Source of the DNA: Dehalogenimonas sp. 4OHTPN
Lineage (GTDB): Bacteria; Chloroflexota; Dehalococcoidia; Dehalococcoidales; Dehalococcoidaceae
Direction: 5' to 3'
Length of the DNA: 64,000 bases
Assembly: GCF_040448695.1 (NCBI RefSeq)
Contig: NZ_CP159307.1
Location: 1,240,001-1,304,000 of the forward strand
The notes beneath the pieces were generated by a model. That model made no database searches and was not told the DNA's origin. It worked only from the letters and a program-made list of their open reading frames with translations. A program made the translations under genes and the position numbers. This document shows positions 53,754 to 62,790 of the stretch, piece by piece; within the stretch, counting starts at the first letter, position 1, and the number at the start of each line of letters is the position of its first letter.

Positions 53754-54206
53754 ATGAGAGTAGTTCTCCTTAAAGACGTGCCGAATATCGGGAAAACCGG
53801 CCAGATTAAAGATGTGCCGGACGGCTATGCCCGAAACTACCTGTTGAAAACCGGGTTGGCTGCTGCCGCCACCCACGAAGCCAGATCTTCGACTCAAGCC
53901 AAACTGGATGCTGAGCAGAAGAAACAGGCCAGGATTGAAGCCGAGCTCGCCGCCGCCGCTAAACTGCTTGACGGCCTGCAGGTGGTCGTAGTCGGAAAAA
54001 CGGGAGCCGGGGACAGGCTCTACGGATCGGTCACCTCGGCGGATATCGCCACAGCGGTACAACGGGCGGCCGGATATGAACTTGACAAGCGTAAGATTGA
54101 ATTGGCTGAGCCCATCCGCTCCCTGGGCGACTATATGGTGACTGTGAAACTTACCGGGGCGCTGACCCCGGTGCTCAAAGTTAAAGTTGTTCCGCAGGGG
54201 AGTTAG
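53754..54206 (+). CDS. rplI: Ribosomal protein L9
   Basis: L9 binds 23S rRNA with its N-terminal domain. The 150-residue protein begins [20 protein letters not shown] and has the signature [14 protein letters not shown] (about 24-37), then a long connecting helix and the C-terminal domain with [18 protein letters not shown] lies before the ATG. dnaB follows after 5 nt, the usual order in many bacteria. Confidence 0.96.
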   Translation: MRVVLLKDVPNIGKTGQIKDVPDGYARNYLLKTGLAAAATHEARSSTQAKLDAEQKKQARIEAELAAAAKLLDGLQVVVVGKTGAGDRLYGSVTSADIATAVQRAAGYELDKRKIELAEPIRSLGDYMVTVKLTGALTPVLKVKVVPQGS

Positions 54207-54211
54207 CGCCC

Positions 54212-55573
54212 TTGGTTGAATCACGGTTGCCGCCTCACGACCTGGCCGCTGAAGAAGCCGTTAACGGTTCGCTTCTGATTGACGGGAAAGTCATTTATGA
54301 GCTCGCCGCTTTTCTCCGGCCGGCGGATTTTTATAGCGAAACGGGACGCTGCGTTTATGAAGCCGCCCTGGAGCTGTACCACCGCGGCGAAGCGATTGAT
54401 CAAATCACCGTTGCCCGCGAACTGGACCACCAACGCAATCTGGAGAAGGTCGGCGGGGCGGCCTACCTGGCGCACCTGCTCACCACGGTACCCACATCGC
54501 TGGATGCGGAACACTACGGCCGCATCATCTATAACCTGTCTGTATCGCGCCTGCTGATCAGCGCCGGCATCAAGATCACCGAATTGGGTTACTCCGCCGA
54601 CCCCAGCCCGGGCGCGGTGATCTCAAAGGCTGAGACCCTGCTTTACAATTTGCGCAGCGAACGCGCTTCTGTCGATTTCATTCACATTAAGAGTATCCTG
54701 GACCGCTACCTGGAACCGCCTCAAACGGCGCAGCACCTTGAGAGCGTACCGACGGGCTTTTATGGCCTGAATGACTACATCGGCGGCTTGAAGCGTGGCG
54801 ATCTGGTTATTGTCGCCGGACGCCCGAGCATGGGTAAGACTTCACTGGGCTTGAATATCGCCCGCAACGCCGCGGTCGACCACCACGCTTGTGTCGCAGT
54901 CTTCTCTCTGGAGATGTCTTCCGATTCGTTGGTACAGAGGCTGCTGTCCAGTGAAGCCGGGATCAATGTCAGGCACTTTACCCCGGGATTGTCCTCTCCC
55001 GATGATGAAAACCGGATCATGCACGCCATCGGGATTCTATCCGAGGCGCCTATCTACATCGATGACTCGCCTCAATTGCGGATCGCTGACCTGCGCTCCA
55101 AAGCCCGGCGCCTGCATTTTGAATACGGCATCGACCTGATAATCGTTGATTATCTCCAATTGCTGCAGGGAGACACAGGCAGCGGCAAGGGTGACAACCG
55201 GGTTCAGGAGATCAGTTATATTTCCCGCGCCTTAAAGGGAATCGCCCGGGAACTCAACGTGCCGGTGGTTGCGCTTTCCCAACTGTCACGGGCTGTCGAA
55301 TGGCGGTCGTCACACGAACCAAAGCTCTCAGACTTGCGTGAAAGCGGCTCAATTGAACAGGACGCCGATATCGTGATATTCATTTATCGCGAGGAGGTCT
55401 ATTTCAAAGAGGAAGAGTGGGCCGCTACCTATCCCGACAAAGAATATCCACGGGAGATCGCCGACATTATCATCGCCAAACACCGCAACGGTCCCACCGG
55501 TACGATAAAAGTGCGTTTCCGGCACGCGCTAACCAAATTCGAAAATCTGCAGTCCATCGCTGAGATTGCCTGA
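54212..55573 (+). CDS. dnaB: Replicative DNA helicase DnaB
   Basis: Hexameric 5'-3' fork helicase. The 453-residue protein has the N-terminal primase-binding domain (PPHDLAAEEAVNGSLLIDG...) and the RecA-like motor: Walker A VAGRPSMGKTSLGLNIA (about 203-219), VFSLEMSSDSLVQRLL, Walker B IDLIIVDYLQLLQG, and LSQLSRAVEWR with DLRESGSIEQDADIV. TTG start at 54212. No intein is present. The next genes encode DnaD-like and DnaC-like proteins, so the helicase and its likely loaders are encoded together. Confidence 0.96.
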   Translation: MVESRLPPHDLAAEEAVNGSLLIDGKVIYELAAFLRPADFYSETGRCVYEAALELYHRGEAIDQITVARELDHQRNLEKVGGAAYLAHLLTTVPTSLDAEHYGRIIYNLSVSRLLISAGIKITELGYSADPSPGAVISKAETLLYNLRSERASVDFIHIKSILDRYLEPPQTAQHLESVPTGFYGLNDYIGGLKRGDLVIVAGRPSMGKTSLGLNIARNAAVDHHACVAVFSLEMSSDSLVQRLLSSEAGINVRHFTPGLSSPDDENRIMHAIGILSEAPIYIDDSPQLRIADLRSKARRLHFEYGIDLIIVDYLQLLQGDTGSGKGDNRVQEISYISRALKGIARELNVPVVALSQLSRAVEWRSSHEPKLSDLRESGSIEQDADIVIFIYREEVYFKEEEWAATYPDKEYPREIADIIIAKHRNGPTGTIKVRFRHALTKFENLQSIAEIA

Positions 55574-55604
55574 ACCTGGTATCAAGCGACCTGTAAACAT
55601 CAAA

Positions 55605-56291
55605 ATGAAAACTTTCGACGGCTTCCCCGATAAATTCGAATTCACCGCCGTGCCGAAACCCTTTCTGGCACAAGCGCTGCCGCTTATCGGCAGCCTTGAG
55701 GAACTCAAAGCCTCCCTCCTGTTCTTCAGAGTGCTTTATCAAAAAAAGGGCTTCCCGCCGTATGTCACCGCGGCCGAGATCGCTGATCTGAACTCCGGGT
55801 TGGATGAAACCGCCGCGGAACAGGCTTTGAGCGAGGCGGCGGCCAGAGGTACCACCATCAAGCTGGCGGTGGTCGAAAAGGGAAAACCGGTAGCCCTGTA
55901 TTTTTTGAATGACGGGCGGAACCGCGAAGCTGTCCAGGAGATTATTGCAGGCAGGATTAAACTCGGGAGCATCGCGCCAAACGAACCTGTCAAGTTTGTG
56001 CCATCACCCGAACTGCCGGATATCTTCAGCTTGTATGAACAAAATATCGGCCTTCTAACACCCATCATTGCCGAAGAACTCAAGGAAGCGCTGAAACTCT
56101 ACCCTGAATGCTGGGTGAAAGACGCAGTCAAAGAGGCCGCCAGTCTTAACAAGCGCAATTGGCGATATATCAGCAAAATTCTGGAAAACTGGGCCACAGG
56201 CGGCAGGAACGATGGAACATATTTCGGAAATCCTCAAAAAGACCCTGACAAATACACCAAAGGCAAATACGGGAAATTTGTCCGGCGCTGA
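55605..56291 (+). CDS. DnaD-domain primosome protein
   Basis: The C-terminal part has the DnaD/DnaB2 domain pattern: FSLYEQNIGLLTPIIAEEL, then YPECWVKDAVKEAASLNKRNW and RYISKILENWATGG. In Firmicutes such proteins act in primosome assembly with the DnaC-type loader. The N-terminal half (MKTFDGFPDKFEFTAVPKPF) is winged-helix-like. ATG at 55605 is taken as start (228 residues); TTG at 55566, inside dnaB's end, is an alternative that adds 13 residues. Neither has a good SD. It overlaps the DnaC-like gene by 80 nt. Confidence 0.85.
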   Translation: MKTFDGFPDKFEFTAVPKPFLAQALPLIGSLEELKASLLFFRVLYQKKGFPPYVTAAEIADLNSGLDETAAEQALSEAAARGTTIKLAVVEKGKPVALYFLNDGRNREAVQEIIAGRIKLGSIAPNEPVKFVPSPELPDIFSLYEQNIGLLTPIIAEELKEALKLYPECWVKDAVKEAASLNKRNWRYISKILENWATGGRNDGTYFGNPQKDPDKYTKGKYGKFVRR

Positions 56292-57612
56292 TTCCCACCC
56301 CGGTGAAACGCTCAGCGATTGCCCGGGGTGCCGCGGCGCGCGCTTCGTATACGCCCGGAACGCGGATGGCAAACCGGATTATTCCCGCACCGTACCCTGC
56401 CGGTGCGTTGACTCCGCTGCCGACGCTGAGAAAGTCAGGCGGCTGGCTGAGTATTCCCGCCTTGGAACCCTGCGGTCACTGACTTTCGATAATCTGCTGC
56501 CGGAAGGCCGGCACGGTTCAACGCAAAACCGCGCCGGGTTCAAGTCGGCTTACCACGCGGCGCTGACGTTTGCTGAAGCTCCTGTCGGATTTCTGGTCCT
56601 GACCGGGCTATCCGGCGCCGGCAAGACCCATCTGGCGGCGGCGATCACCAACCGCCGTATCGATGCCGGTCACGCCGTACTCTACCGCTCGGCGCCCGAT
56701 CTGCTGGACGACCTTAAGGCCGGCTTTGCCTCGAACGCCGATAATCCCTTTCCCGACACTTTTGAAATGATGAAAAATATACCCCTCCTGGTGATTGACG
56801 ATCTGGGGGTCCAGTCCGACACCGCCTGGGCGCGAGAGAAACTGGACCAACTGATCACCTACCGTTTCAACCATGAACTGCCGACGGTCATCGCGACGGC
56901 ACTGCCCATGGAGAGTCTGGACGACCGGCTGAGGAACCGTTTGTCGGATCCGCGCCTGGCTAAAGTGTTGAACCTGGCGACCAGCGGCGCTGACATGGAT
57001 TGGCCTCCGGGGCTGGATTTACAGCGTACGATGAACTTTCTGTCTTTCGATCGGGACCGCCTTAATCTACCTCCCGAAGACAGGGATAACCTTGCCCGCG
57101 CCTACCAGGTAGCCCATGATTTCGCCCGGGCGCCGGAAGGCTGGCTCATTCTCCAGGGCGTCACCGGCTGCGGAAAGACCCACCTGGCATCGGCAATCGT
57201 GAACTTCAGGTACCAGGGAGGGCAAGCCGCTCTCTTTGTCGTCGTACCGGAATTCCTTGACCATTTACGGTCGGCTTTCAGTCCCGACGCTAAAGTTTCT
57301 TACGATGAGCTCTTTGACAGAGTCAAGACAACGCCCTTCCTGGTGCTTGATGACTTCGGCGAACAGGCTACTACGCCATGGGCCCAGGAAAAGCTTTATC
57401 AGGTGATTTCCTACCGTTACAATGCACGGCTGCCCACCGTGGTGACGACCCGGGCGTCTCTCGACGAGATCGAACCGGCCATTTCTTCACGCTTTATCGA
57501 CCACCAGTTCAGCATGGTCTTTAACATCACCGCGCCGGATTACCGCGGCGACGCTTCCCACGCCAAGGCAAGAAGACCGGCGCCACGGGCATCCCGCCAA
57601 TTTAAGAAGTAA
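56212..57612 (+). CDS. Tandem DnaC/IstB-like AAA ATPase (double helicase-loader fold)
   Basis: Helicase loaders such as DnaC/DnaI carry one AAA domain; this 466-residue protein has two. An N-terminal zinc-ribbon-like CPGCRGARF...PCRC (about 37-66) is followed by domain 1 (about 105-270) with Walker A LTGLSGAGKTHLAAA and Walker B LLVIDDLG, and domain 2 (about 285-440) with LQGVTGCGKTHLASA and LVLDDFG. The halves share APxG(F/W)L(V/I)L...GKTHLA, EKL and YR(F/Y)N...LPTV, so they arose by duplication. Both nucleotide sites look intact. The gene start lies inside the DnaD-like gene. Confidence 0.9.
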   Translation: MEHISEILKKTLTNTPKANTGNLSGADSHPGETLSDCPGCRGARFVYARNADGKPDYSRTVPCRCVDSAADAEKVRRLAEYSRLGTLRSLTFDNLLPEGRHGSTQNRAGFKSAYHAALTFAEAPVGFLVLTGLSGAGKTHLAAAITNRRIDAGHAVLYRSAPDLLDDLKAGFASNADNPFPDTFEMMKNIPLLVIDDLGVQSDTAWAREKLDQLITYRFNHELPTVIATALPMESLDDRLRNRLSDPRLAKVLNLATSGADMDWPPGLDLQRTMNFLSFDRDRLNLPPEDRDNLARAYQVAHDFARAPEGWLILQGVTGCGKTHLASAIVNFRYQGGQAALFVVVPEFLDHLRSAFSPDAKVSYDELFDRVKTTPFLVLDDFGEQATTPWAQEKLYQVISYRYNARLPTVVTTRASLDEIEPAISSRFIDHQFSMVFNITAPDYRGDASHAKARRPAPRASRQFKK

Positions 57613-57720
57613 GGCTCAGGCGGTAAACAGGGTTTACGGGGGTAAATTGCCCTCCGCCGGGAAACTTGCGCCGTCCGCCTTTTATCTCTAAAATGGCACC
57701 ACTAGGGAGATACGGCTGAA

Positions 57721-58233
57721 ATGCTCAATCACCCGGTGCTGGTGCTGAACCAGAATTACGAGCCCATCCACGTCTGCCAGGTTAGGCGCGCTATCCTCTT
57801 ATGCTATCAGGGCAAAGCGGAAATGCTGGAAGACGGCTTAGGTCTGCTCCACACCGTCCGACTCTCCATTCCCATGCCTTCGGTCATCCGGCTGCAGCAT
57901 CACGTGAGGCGTCCGCGCCCCCGGCACAAACTCACGCGGTGGGAAATTTTCCACCGCGATGATTTTTCCTGCCAGTACTGCGGTAAAAAAGCCCAGCCTC
58001 TCACCATCGACCACGTAGTCCCCCGTTTCCAGGGCGGGCGCCACTCGTGGGAAAATTTGGTGGCCGCCTGCGTGCCTTGCAACCGCCACAAAGCTGGACG
58101 AACCCCGGAGCAGGCGAACATGAAACTGCTTAAAAAACCCAGTATGCCGGAAGGCAGGCCGCTGGTCGTCGTCTCACACCGATACCAGGAGCGGATGCAC
58201 ATCTGGCAGAAGTATCTGCCAGATAAGGTCTGA
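57721..58233 (+). CDS. HNH endonuclease family protein
   Basis: The 170-residue protein has N-terminal LNHPVLVLNQNYEPIHVCQVRRAI, typical of a common HNH subfamily, and the HNH site RDDFSCQYCGKKAQPLTIDHVVPRFQGGRHSWENLVAACVPCNRHKAG, with two CxxC pairs and the HxxP/N motif. Substrate is unknown; many members of this subgroup are chromosomal and unlinked to restriction systems. A TAAAAT box lies at about 57690 in the 108-nt gap, so it may be transcribed on its own. Confidence 0.9.
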   Translation: MLNHPVLVLNQNYEPIHVCQVRRAILLCYQGKAEMLEDGLGLLHTVRLSIPMPSVIRLQHHVRRPRPRHKLTRWEIFHRDDFSCQYCGKKAQPLTIDHVVPRFQGGRHSWENLVAACVPCNRHKAGRTPEQANMKLLKKPSMPEGRPLVVVSHRYQERMHIWQKYLPDKV

Positions 58234-58245
58234 AGTTATTTAAAG

Positions 58246-58267
58246 AAGGACGCCGCGGCGTCCTTCA
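58246..58267. terminator. Perfect palindrome, likely ricT terminator
   Basis: GAAGGACGCCG/CGGCGTCCTTC is a perfect 22-nt palindrome. On the minus strand it follows the ricT stop by 4 nt and is followed by TTTAAATAA; on the plus strand no T-run follows HNH. So it best suits termination of the minus-strand genes. Confidence 0.6.
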
Positions 58268-58271
58268 CCGA

Positions 58272-59117
58272 CTATCTGCGCCTTTTCCTCCGCCTTCGAT
58301 GGGCCAGGCCGCCCGCTTCAGCCTTTATTCCATCGGCCGGTGATTGGTCATCAGCTTCGGTGATGGGAGCCACTGAAATCCTATCTGCCGGTTCCGGAGA
58401 AACAGGCCTGATAGATTGAAGCGCGGGTTCAACCGCTGCCGCGGCAGCGCAACAACGGGCGCGCTCTTCGTTTAATTCCTTATAGACTTCATATTCATGA
58501 CCCAGGCAGCAGAGCAGCCGGCCGCAGACGCCGGAGATCTTGACCGGATTCAGCGGGAGGTTCTGTTCTTTGGCCATTTTAATTGATACCGGGGCAAAAT
58601 CAGTCAGGAAACTGGCGCAGCACAACTCCCGGCCGCAACGGCCGTAACCGCCGAGCAGCTTTGTTTCGTCCCGCGGACCTACCTGGCGCAATTCGACTCG
58701 AACGTGGAGTTTTCGGCCGAGTTCGCGGACCAATTCTCTAAAATCAACACGGCCTTCAGAGCTGAAGAATACTGTCAGGTGACTTTCATCGAGATTGTAT
58801 TCCGCCGCCAGGCATTTCATCGGTAATCCGAGCTTCGCTACCAACTCCTCGCAATCAGCAAGCGTCTGAGACTCGGCGAAACACGTCTTATGACGGCGTT
58901 CAATATCTTCGGCAGTAGCTAACCTTATCACAGGCTTTAACGGCGACTCGAGCTGTTCGTCGGCCATTTCCCGGACCGGATTAATCACCCGTCCGATTTC
59001 CGGACCGTGGGCGGTTTCCACAACCACATCAACCCCTGTTTGAAGGTCAAAATCCGCCGGGTCGAATTGATACAGCTTACCGGCCCGTTTCAAACGAATA
59101 TCGACGACATTAGCCAA
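58272..59117 (-). CDS. ricT: PSP1-domain protein RicT (YaaT)
   Basis: RicT-type proteins have a PSP1 domain and can carry Fe-S clusters; in Bacillus subtilis RicT works with RicA and RicF on RNA processing. The 281-residue protein has VVDIRLKRAGKLYQFDPADF and the conserved cysteine region GRCGRELCCASF and SGVCGRLLCCLGHEYEVYKEL. A basic tail (HRRRKRRR) ends the protein. The start overlaps holB by 8 nt. Which process it serves here is open; ricA and ricF are not seen in the window. Confidence 0.9.
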   Translation of the reverse strand: MANVVDIRLKRAGKLYQFDPADFDLQTGVDVVVETAHGPEIGRVINPVREMADEQLESPLKPVIRLATAEDIERRHKTCFAESQTLADCEELVAKLGLPMKCLAAEYNLDESHLTVFFSSEGRVDFRELVRELGRKLHVRVELRQVGPRDETKLLGGYGRCGRELCCASFLTDFAPVSIKMAKEQNLPLNPVKISGVCGRLLCCLGHEYEVYKELNEERARCCAAAAAVEPALQSIRPVSPEPADRISVAPITEADDQSPADGIKAEAGGLAHRRRRKRRR

Positions 59118-60144
59118 TTCTTTTGGTACTCCCTTTTATCACCGGCAAGTTCAGCATCAACACTTCAAGGGCAAGGCGGGGTGAGGCGTTTTGTTCCAGA
59201 TGGCGCCGCGTGACATTCAAAGACCCGATGAGACGCTGCGCCTCCGCGGCAGTGATCCGGCTTGCCAGTTCCGCAGTAATTATCTCATAATCAGTATTAA
59301 TAACTTCTTCTTTTATGTCAAGTTTTACCAGCAGGATATCCCGACAGAAGCTGAGCCATTGATCCAGGAGACGATATATTTCGGTACGAGTTTTACCGAA
59401 ACGCTGGGACAGTTTATCTGCCAGTTCGAACCTGAAGTCGAATCCCGAGCCGAGAGCATCGGCAAGCTTAAGCAGATTGTCGCGCCTTTCCAACTGCAGT
59501 CCTTCGTCGCGGGCGGCGGCAATGGCCCAGCCTGCCCTGCCCTGGCTGAGGCGCGCCAGTAAATCGGCGCGTTCCGCCGGGAACCCCAAGCCCTGCTCAA
59601 GAAACCGGGCTATTTCGAGGCGCGGCGCCACCGCCAGCCTCAGCTTCATACAACGTGACCGAATCGTCTCGGGCAGTTGGTTCTCTCTGACGGTCGTCAG
59701 AACGAAAACCACACCGGGCGGCGGTTCTTCCAGCGTTTTTAACAACGCGTTTGCAGCCCCGTTGGACAAACGTTCGGCTTCATCGATAATAATCACCCGA
59801 TATTTGCCTTCAAAAGGCGGCAGTGAAACGGCATGATTTATTTCTCGAACCTGTTCAATGGATAATTCTACCCTGCTTTTACCATCATCGTCTGCGGCTT
59901 GAACACTGATCAACCGGACATCGGCGTGAATACCGGCGGTTATGCGGCGGCATTGTTCGCAACCGCCGCACGGGGGGTTGTCGCCGGTACAGTTGAGGGC
60001 TTGAGCCAATTTCAAAGCCAGCGCAGTCTTGCCGGAATGCTCGGGAGCCGCAAGCAGATAAGCGTGGCACAATTCCCCTTTTTCGAGGCTTTTCGCCAAG
60101 AAGGCGGCCACATTTTTTTGCCCGATGATCTGCCAATCAGCCAT
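59110..60144 (-). CDS. holB: DNA polymerase III delta' subunit
   Basis: HolB is part of the clamp loader. The 344-residue protein has GQKNVAAFLAKSLEKGELCHAYLL, the Walker A position APEHSGKTALALKLA, zinc knuckle CTGDNPPCGGCEQCRR, VIIIDEAERLSNGAANALLKTLEEPP and VFVLTTVRENQLPETIRSRC. Start taken as ATG 60144 (MADWQIIG), next to the lysA stop; a TTG at 60153 is an alternative. ricT follows, a common gene pair. Confidence 0.93.
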   Translation of the reverse strand: MADWQIIGQKNVAAFLAKSLEKGELCHAYLLAAPEHSGKTALALKLAQALNCTGDNPPCGGCEQCRRITAGIHADVRLISVQAADDDGKSRVELSIEQVREINHAVSLPPFEGKYRVIIIDEAERLSNGAANALLKTLEEPPPGVVFVLTTVRENQLPETIRSRCMKLRLAVAPRLEIARFLEQGLGFPAERADLLARLSQGRAGWAIAAARDEGLQLERRDNLLKLADALGSGFDFRFELADKLSQRFGKTRTEIYRLLDQWLSFCRDILLVKLDIKEEVINTDYEIITAELASRITAAEAQRLIGSLNVTRRHLEQNASPRLALEVLMLNLPVIKGSTKRIG

Positions 60145-60145
60145 T

Positions 60146-61453
60146 TCAGCCAAGATCGGTCCGCAGCAGGTCTTCGATTGACTCGCGCCGCCGGATTAAC
60201 CGGTGTTGCCCTTCCTTAACCATGACCGCCGCCGGACGAAAAAAGGCGTTATAATTCGATGCCATGGGGATACAATATGCCCCGCAGACCGGCATGACCA
60301 GGGTATCTCCAGGATCTGCTTCCGGCAGCTTTACGTTAGCGGCCAGGAGATCGCCGGATTCGCAGAACCGACCGGCTACAGTATAAAGCCCGTTCGCTCT
60401 TTCCGTCATGCGGTTGGCGAGGTACGGTTCGTAACAGGCGCCGTAAAGCGCCGGCCTGATATTGTCAGCCATGCCGCCATCAACGCATAAATAGCGCCGG
60501 ATGCCAGGGATATCCTTGATGACGCCCACCGAATAAAGCGCCACCGCGGCTCGGGCAACGGTCGCCCGCCCCGGTTCCACCGTCAGCGACAGTGATTTTA
60601 AATCCAAGCGGCGGCATTCCTCTTTGAAAAAGGATACGATAGCTTCCGCGTATTCACCCACTGAAGGGGGCGCTTGACCGGAAAGATACTGGACGGCAAA
60701 ACCGCCGCCAGCATCCAGCTCATCAATAATGAGACCCCACCGCTCCCTGACCCCGGCGATGAATCCGAGGGCGGTATTCATAGCGTCGAGGAAGGGTTGG
60801 ATTTCAAATATCTGCGAACCGATATGATAATGAAAACCTACCAACTTCAAGGAGGTAGAGCTCAAAATCCGCCCGACAGCCGACTCGGCGTCTTCCAGCC
60901 CGAAACCGAATTTGGAGTCAATGTTACCGGTGGTGATTTTGGCATGGGTGTGCGGATCAATGCCCGGCTTGATACGCAACATGACATCAGCCCGGCAGCC
61001 GCGGGCGCCGGCAAAGGCATCCAAACGTGCCAGCTCCCAGGCGTTATCAATGACGATACGCCCAACCCCGGCTGCCAGGGCAAGTTCAAGTTCGGTATCG
61101 GACTTATTATTTCCGTGGAAATAGATGTTTTTCATCGGGAAGCCGGCTGATCGGGCAATCTCTAATTCGCCGCCGGAAACAACATCAAGCCCTAGGCCTT
61201 CCTCGGTGATAATTTTAGCTACCGCCCGGTTAAGACAGGCTTTGCCGGCATAAACGATTCGAGAAGAAGATAACCGCCCTCCGAATTCCCGCTTAAACTC
61301 ACGCGCGCGGGCCCTGATGTCCTCTTCGGCGAAGACGTAGAGAGGCGTACCGTATTTTTCAACCAAGTCGATGGAGTCGCAGCCGCCGATCACCAGATGC
61401 CCGTAATCGTTGATTGCCGAACCCAAAGGAAAAAATGGGGGTGTTTCTTTCAT
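60146..61453 (-). CDS. lysA: Diaminopimelate decarboxylase
   Basis: LysA decarboxylates meso-diaminopimelate to lysine with PLP. The 435-residue protein shows the PLP lysine in VYAGKACLNRAVAK, HYHIGSQIFEI, ELDAGGGFAV, EPGRATVARAAVAL, and the catalytic Cys in GRFCESGDLLA, plus GAYCIPMASNYN. Start at 61453 (MKETPPFFPLG) is chosen as a -10 box TATTAT overlaps the ATG at 61462 and leaves 7 nt to 61453; the frame to 61663 is an extension through the promoter. The mRNA is predicted leaderless. Confidence 0.94.
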   Translation of the reverse strand: MKETPPFFPLGSAINDYGHLVIGGCDSIDLVEKYGTPLYVFAEEDIRARAREFKREFGGRLSSSRIVYAGKACLNRAVAKIITEEGLGLDVVSGGELEIARSAGFPMKNIYFHGNNKSDTELELALAAGVGRIVIDNAWELARLDAFAGARGCRADVMLRIKPGIDPHTHAKITTGNIDSKFGFGLEDAESAVGRILSSTSLKLVGFHYHIGSQIFEIQPFLDAMNTALGFIAGVRERWGLIIDELDAGGGFAVQYLSGQAPPSVGEYAEAIVSFFKEECRRLDLKSLSLTVEPGRATVARAAVALYSVGVIKDIPGIRRYLCVDGGMADNIRPALYGACYEPYLANRMTERANGLYTVAGRFCESGDLLAANVKLPEADPGDTLVMPVCGAYCIPMASNYNAFFRPAAVMVKEGQHRLIRRRESIEDLLRTDLG

Positions 61454-61460
61454 AGCGCCC

Positions 61461-61489
61461 ATAATATCAATCCAGCGTTCCGGGGTCAA
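61461..61489 (-). promoter_or_regulatory. lysA promoter, predicted leaderless start
   Basis: Minus strand TTGACC (61489-61484), 17 bp, TATTAT (61466-61461), then 7 nt to the ATG at 61453. Fits the sigma-70 consensus well. Confidence 0.7.
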
Positions 61490-61520
61490 AGAGAAGGAAA
61501 AATCAAAACAAAAGACAGCC

Positions 61521-61549
61521 GTGACGTCGGAGTCTTGCTCTGGTACAAT
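61521..61549 (+). promoter_or_regulatory. ppa promoter
   Basis: GTGACG (61521-61526), 17 bp, TACAAT (61544-61549). A leader of about 20 nt with GAGGAG precedes the ATG at 61575. It is divergent from lysA. Confidence 0.6.
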
Positions 61550-61574
61550 GCGGGAAGATTGTTGAGGAGAAAGA

Positions 61575-62198
61575 ATGTCATTTAACGAACCGTCGGATCG
61601 GAATGCCAACGAAATCCGCATCTTCACCGGCTGCAACGAAGAGGAAACATGCCCGAAAGCCAAGCGGGAACGTCAGCAAGAGCTTGAAGAGATGATTCTG
61701 ACCATACTTATCGAAATTCCCAAGGGAAGCCGCAACAAATACGAGTACGACAAAGAGCGCAAGATTATCAAGTTTGACCGCATGCTGTTTTCCGCGGTGC
61801 ATTATCCGTCGGACTACGGCTTCATCATCGATACCCTGGCTGAAGATACCGATCCGCTGGATGCTCTGGTGCTGGTATCCGAACCAACCTTTCCCGGCTG
61901 CTTAATTGAAGCCAAACCGGTGGGTTTGTTTCGCATGCGGGACGAAAAAGGACCCGACGAGAAAATCCTGTGCGTCCCCATGGGCGATCCCCACTGGAAC
62001 TTCATCCAGGAACTTTCAGACGTCCCGCCTCACCTGTTGAAGGAAATCGAGCACTTTTTCATCATCTACAAGGAACTGGAAAAAAAGAAGACCGGCGTCG
62101 AGGGCTGGGAAGACAGGGAATCAGCCATCAAGGCGGTTCACGCCTCGCGCAAGCGCTACCAGGACAACCTGAAACAACTTGGCGCCAGCCGGATTTAG
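61575..62198 (+). CDS. ppa: Inorganic pyrophosphatase, family I
   Basis: Soluble pyrophosphatase that pulls biosynthetic reactions forward. The 207-residue protein has IEIPKGSRNKYEYDKE (about 47-62), VHYPSDYGFI, and the signature DTDPLDALVLV with metal-binding Asp residues; later CVPMGDPHW and HFFIIYKELEKK. It begins with about 35 extra residues (MSFNEPSDRNANEIRIF...) compared with the usual 165-180. The membrane-bound HppA at 22937 makes this organism rich in PPi hydrolases. Confidence 0.94.
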   Translation: MSFNEPSDRNANEIRIFTGCNEEETCPKAKRERQQELEEMILTILIEIPKGSRNKYEYDKERKIIKFDRMLFSAVHYPSDYGFIIDTLAEDTDPLDALVLVSEPTFPGCLIEAKPVGLFRMRDEKGPDEKILCVPMGDPHWNFIQELSDVPPHLLKEIEHFFIIYKELEKKKTGVEGWEDRESAIKAVHASRKRYQDNLKQLGASRI

Positions 62199-62782
62199 CG
62201 CTCGAAGGGGCCGATTAACTCCGCGTATCGCTGCGCGAGCGCTGCTGCCGCTGCTTCAATCTCTTTCTCTGAACCAGCCCAATCAAGCCGCAGCATCCGG
62301 TTGGACGGCACCCTGAGTTCCTTCAGGTGAGCGGCCACGGATTCGGAAGGAAAGGTGACTATCTCGAACATTTTGAGCGCGTGCTCCGCCGACCATTTAA
62401 CCATGCCGCGACTGGCTTCAATCAGGACATCCGGGCCGGGCACGGTCAACACCATGCGCTTGAAACGTAAAAATCTGCGGTATACCGCAGCCAGGATTCC
62501 GAACCCCGTTAGATAATGAGCGTGAATGATATCCGATTTTATGGGATATATTATCGGTACGGCAGCAATAAAAGCCAGATATACCCACGGATAGCGGGTG
62601 GTTAGTGGCAACCGGTGAGTGATAATCTTTAAGCCGCTGTTTATCAGACGGTCTGACCCTGTCCTTCGGTACACCAGATGAACATTCCAGCCGAGATCGG
62701 CCAGCCGCTCGAGGAGTTTCAAGTCCAGCGCTGAGGGATGATCAATCAGGTGAATTACCGTTCGATCGGCCGTCGTTTTCAA
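62195..62782 (-). CDS. Short glycosyltransferase-4-like protein
   Basis: The 195-residue protein has the N-terminal GT4-type fold: VIHLIDHPSALDLKLLERLADLGWNVHLV, then PIKSDIIHAHYLTGFGILAA and MVLTVPGPDVLI. The C-terminal nucleotide-sugar-binding domain (with the usual E-x7-E) is largely absent; after a short SAEHALKMFEIVTFPSESV segment it ends in helical AAAAALAQRYAEL. It is either a truncated GT or a stand-alone acceptor-domain protein. TTG at 62782 (or 62785) lies 5-8 nt from a TATATT box with no SD, so the message is likely leaderless. It overlaps ppa by 4 nt. Confidence 0.7.
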   Translation of the reverse strand: MKTTADRTVIHLIDHPSALDLKLLERLADLGWNVHLVYRRTGSDRLINSGLKIITHRLPLTTRYPWVYLAFIAAVPIIYPIKSDIIHAHYLTGFGILAAVYRRFLRFKRMVLTVPGPDVLIEASRGMVKWSAEHALKMFEIVTFPSESVAAHLKELRVPSNRMLRLDWAGSEKEIEAAAAALAQRYAELIGPFER

Positions 62783-62790
62783 CAAGAGTC

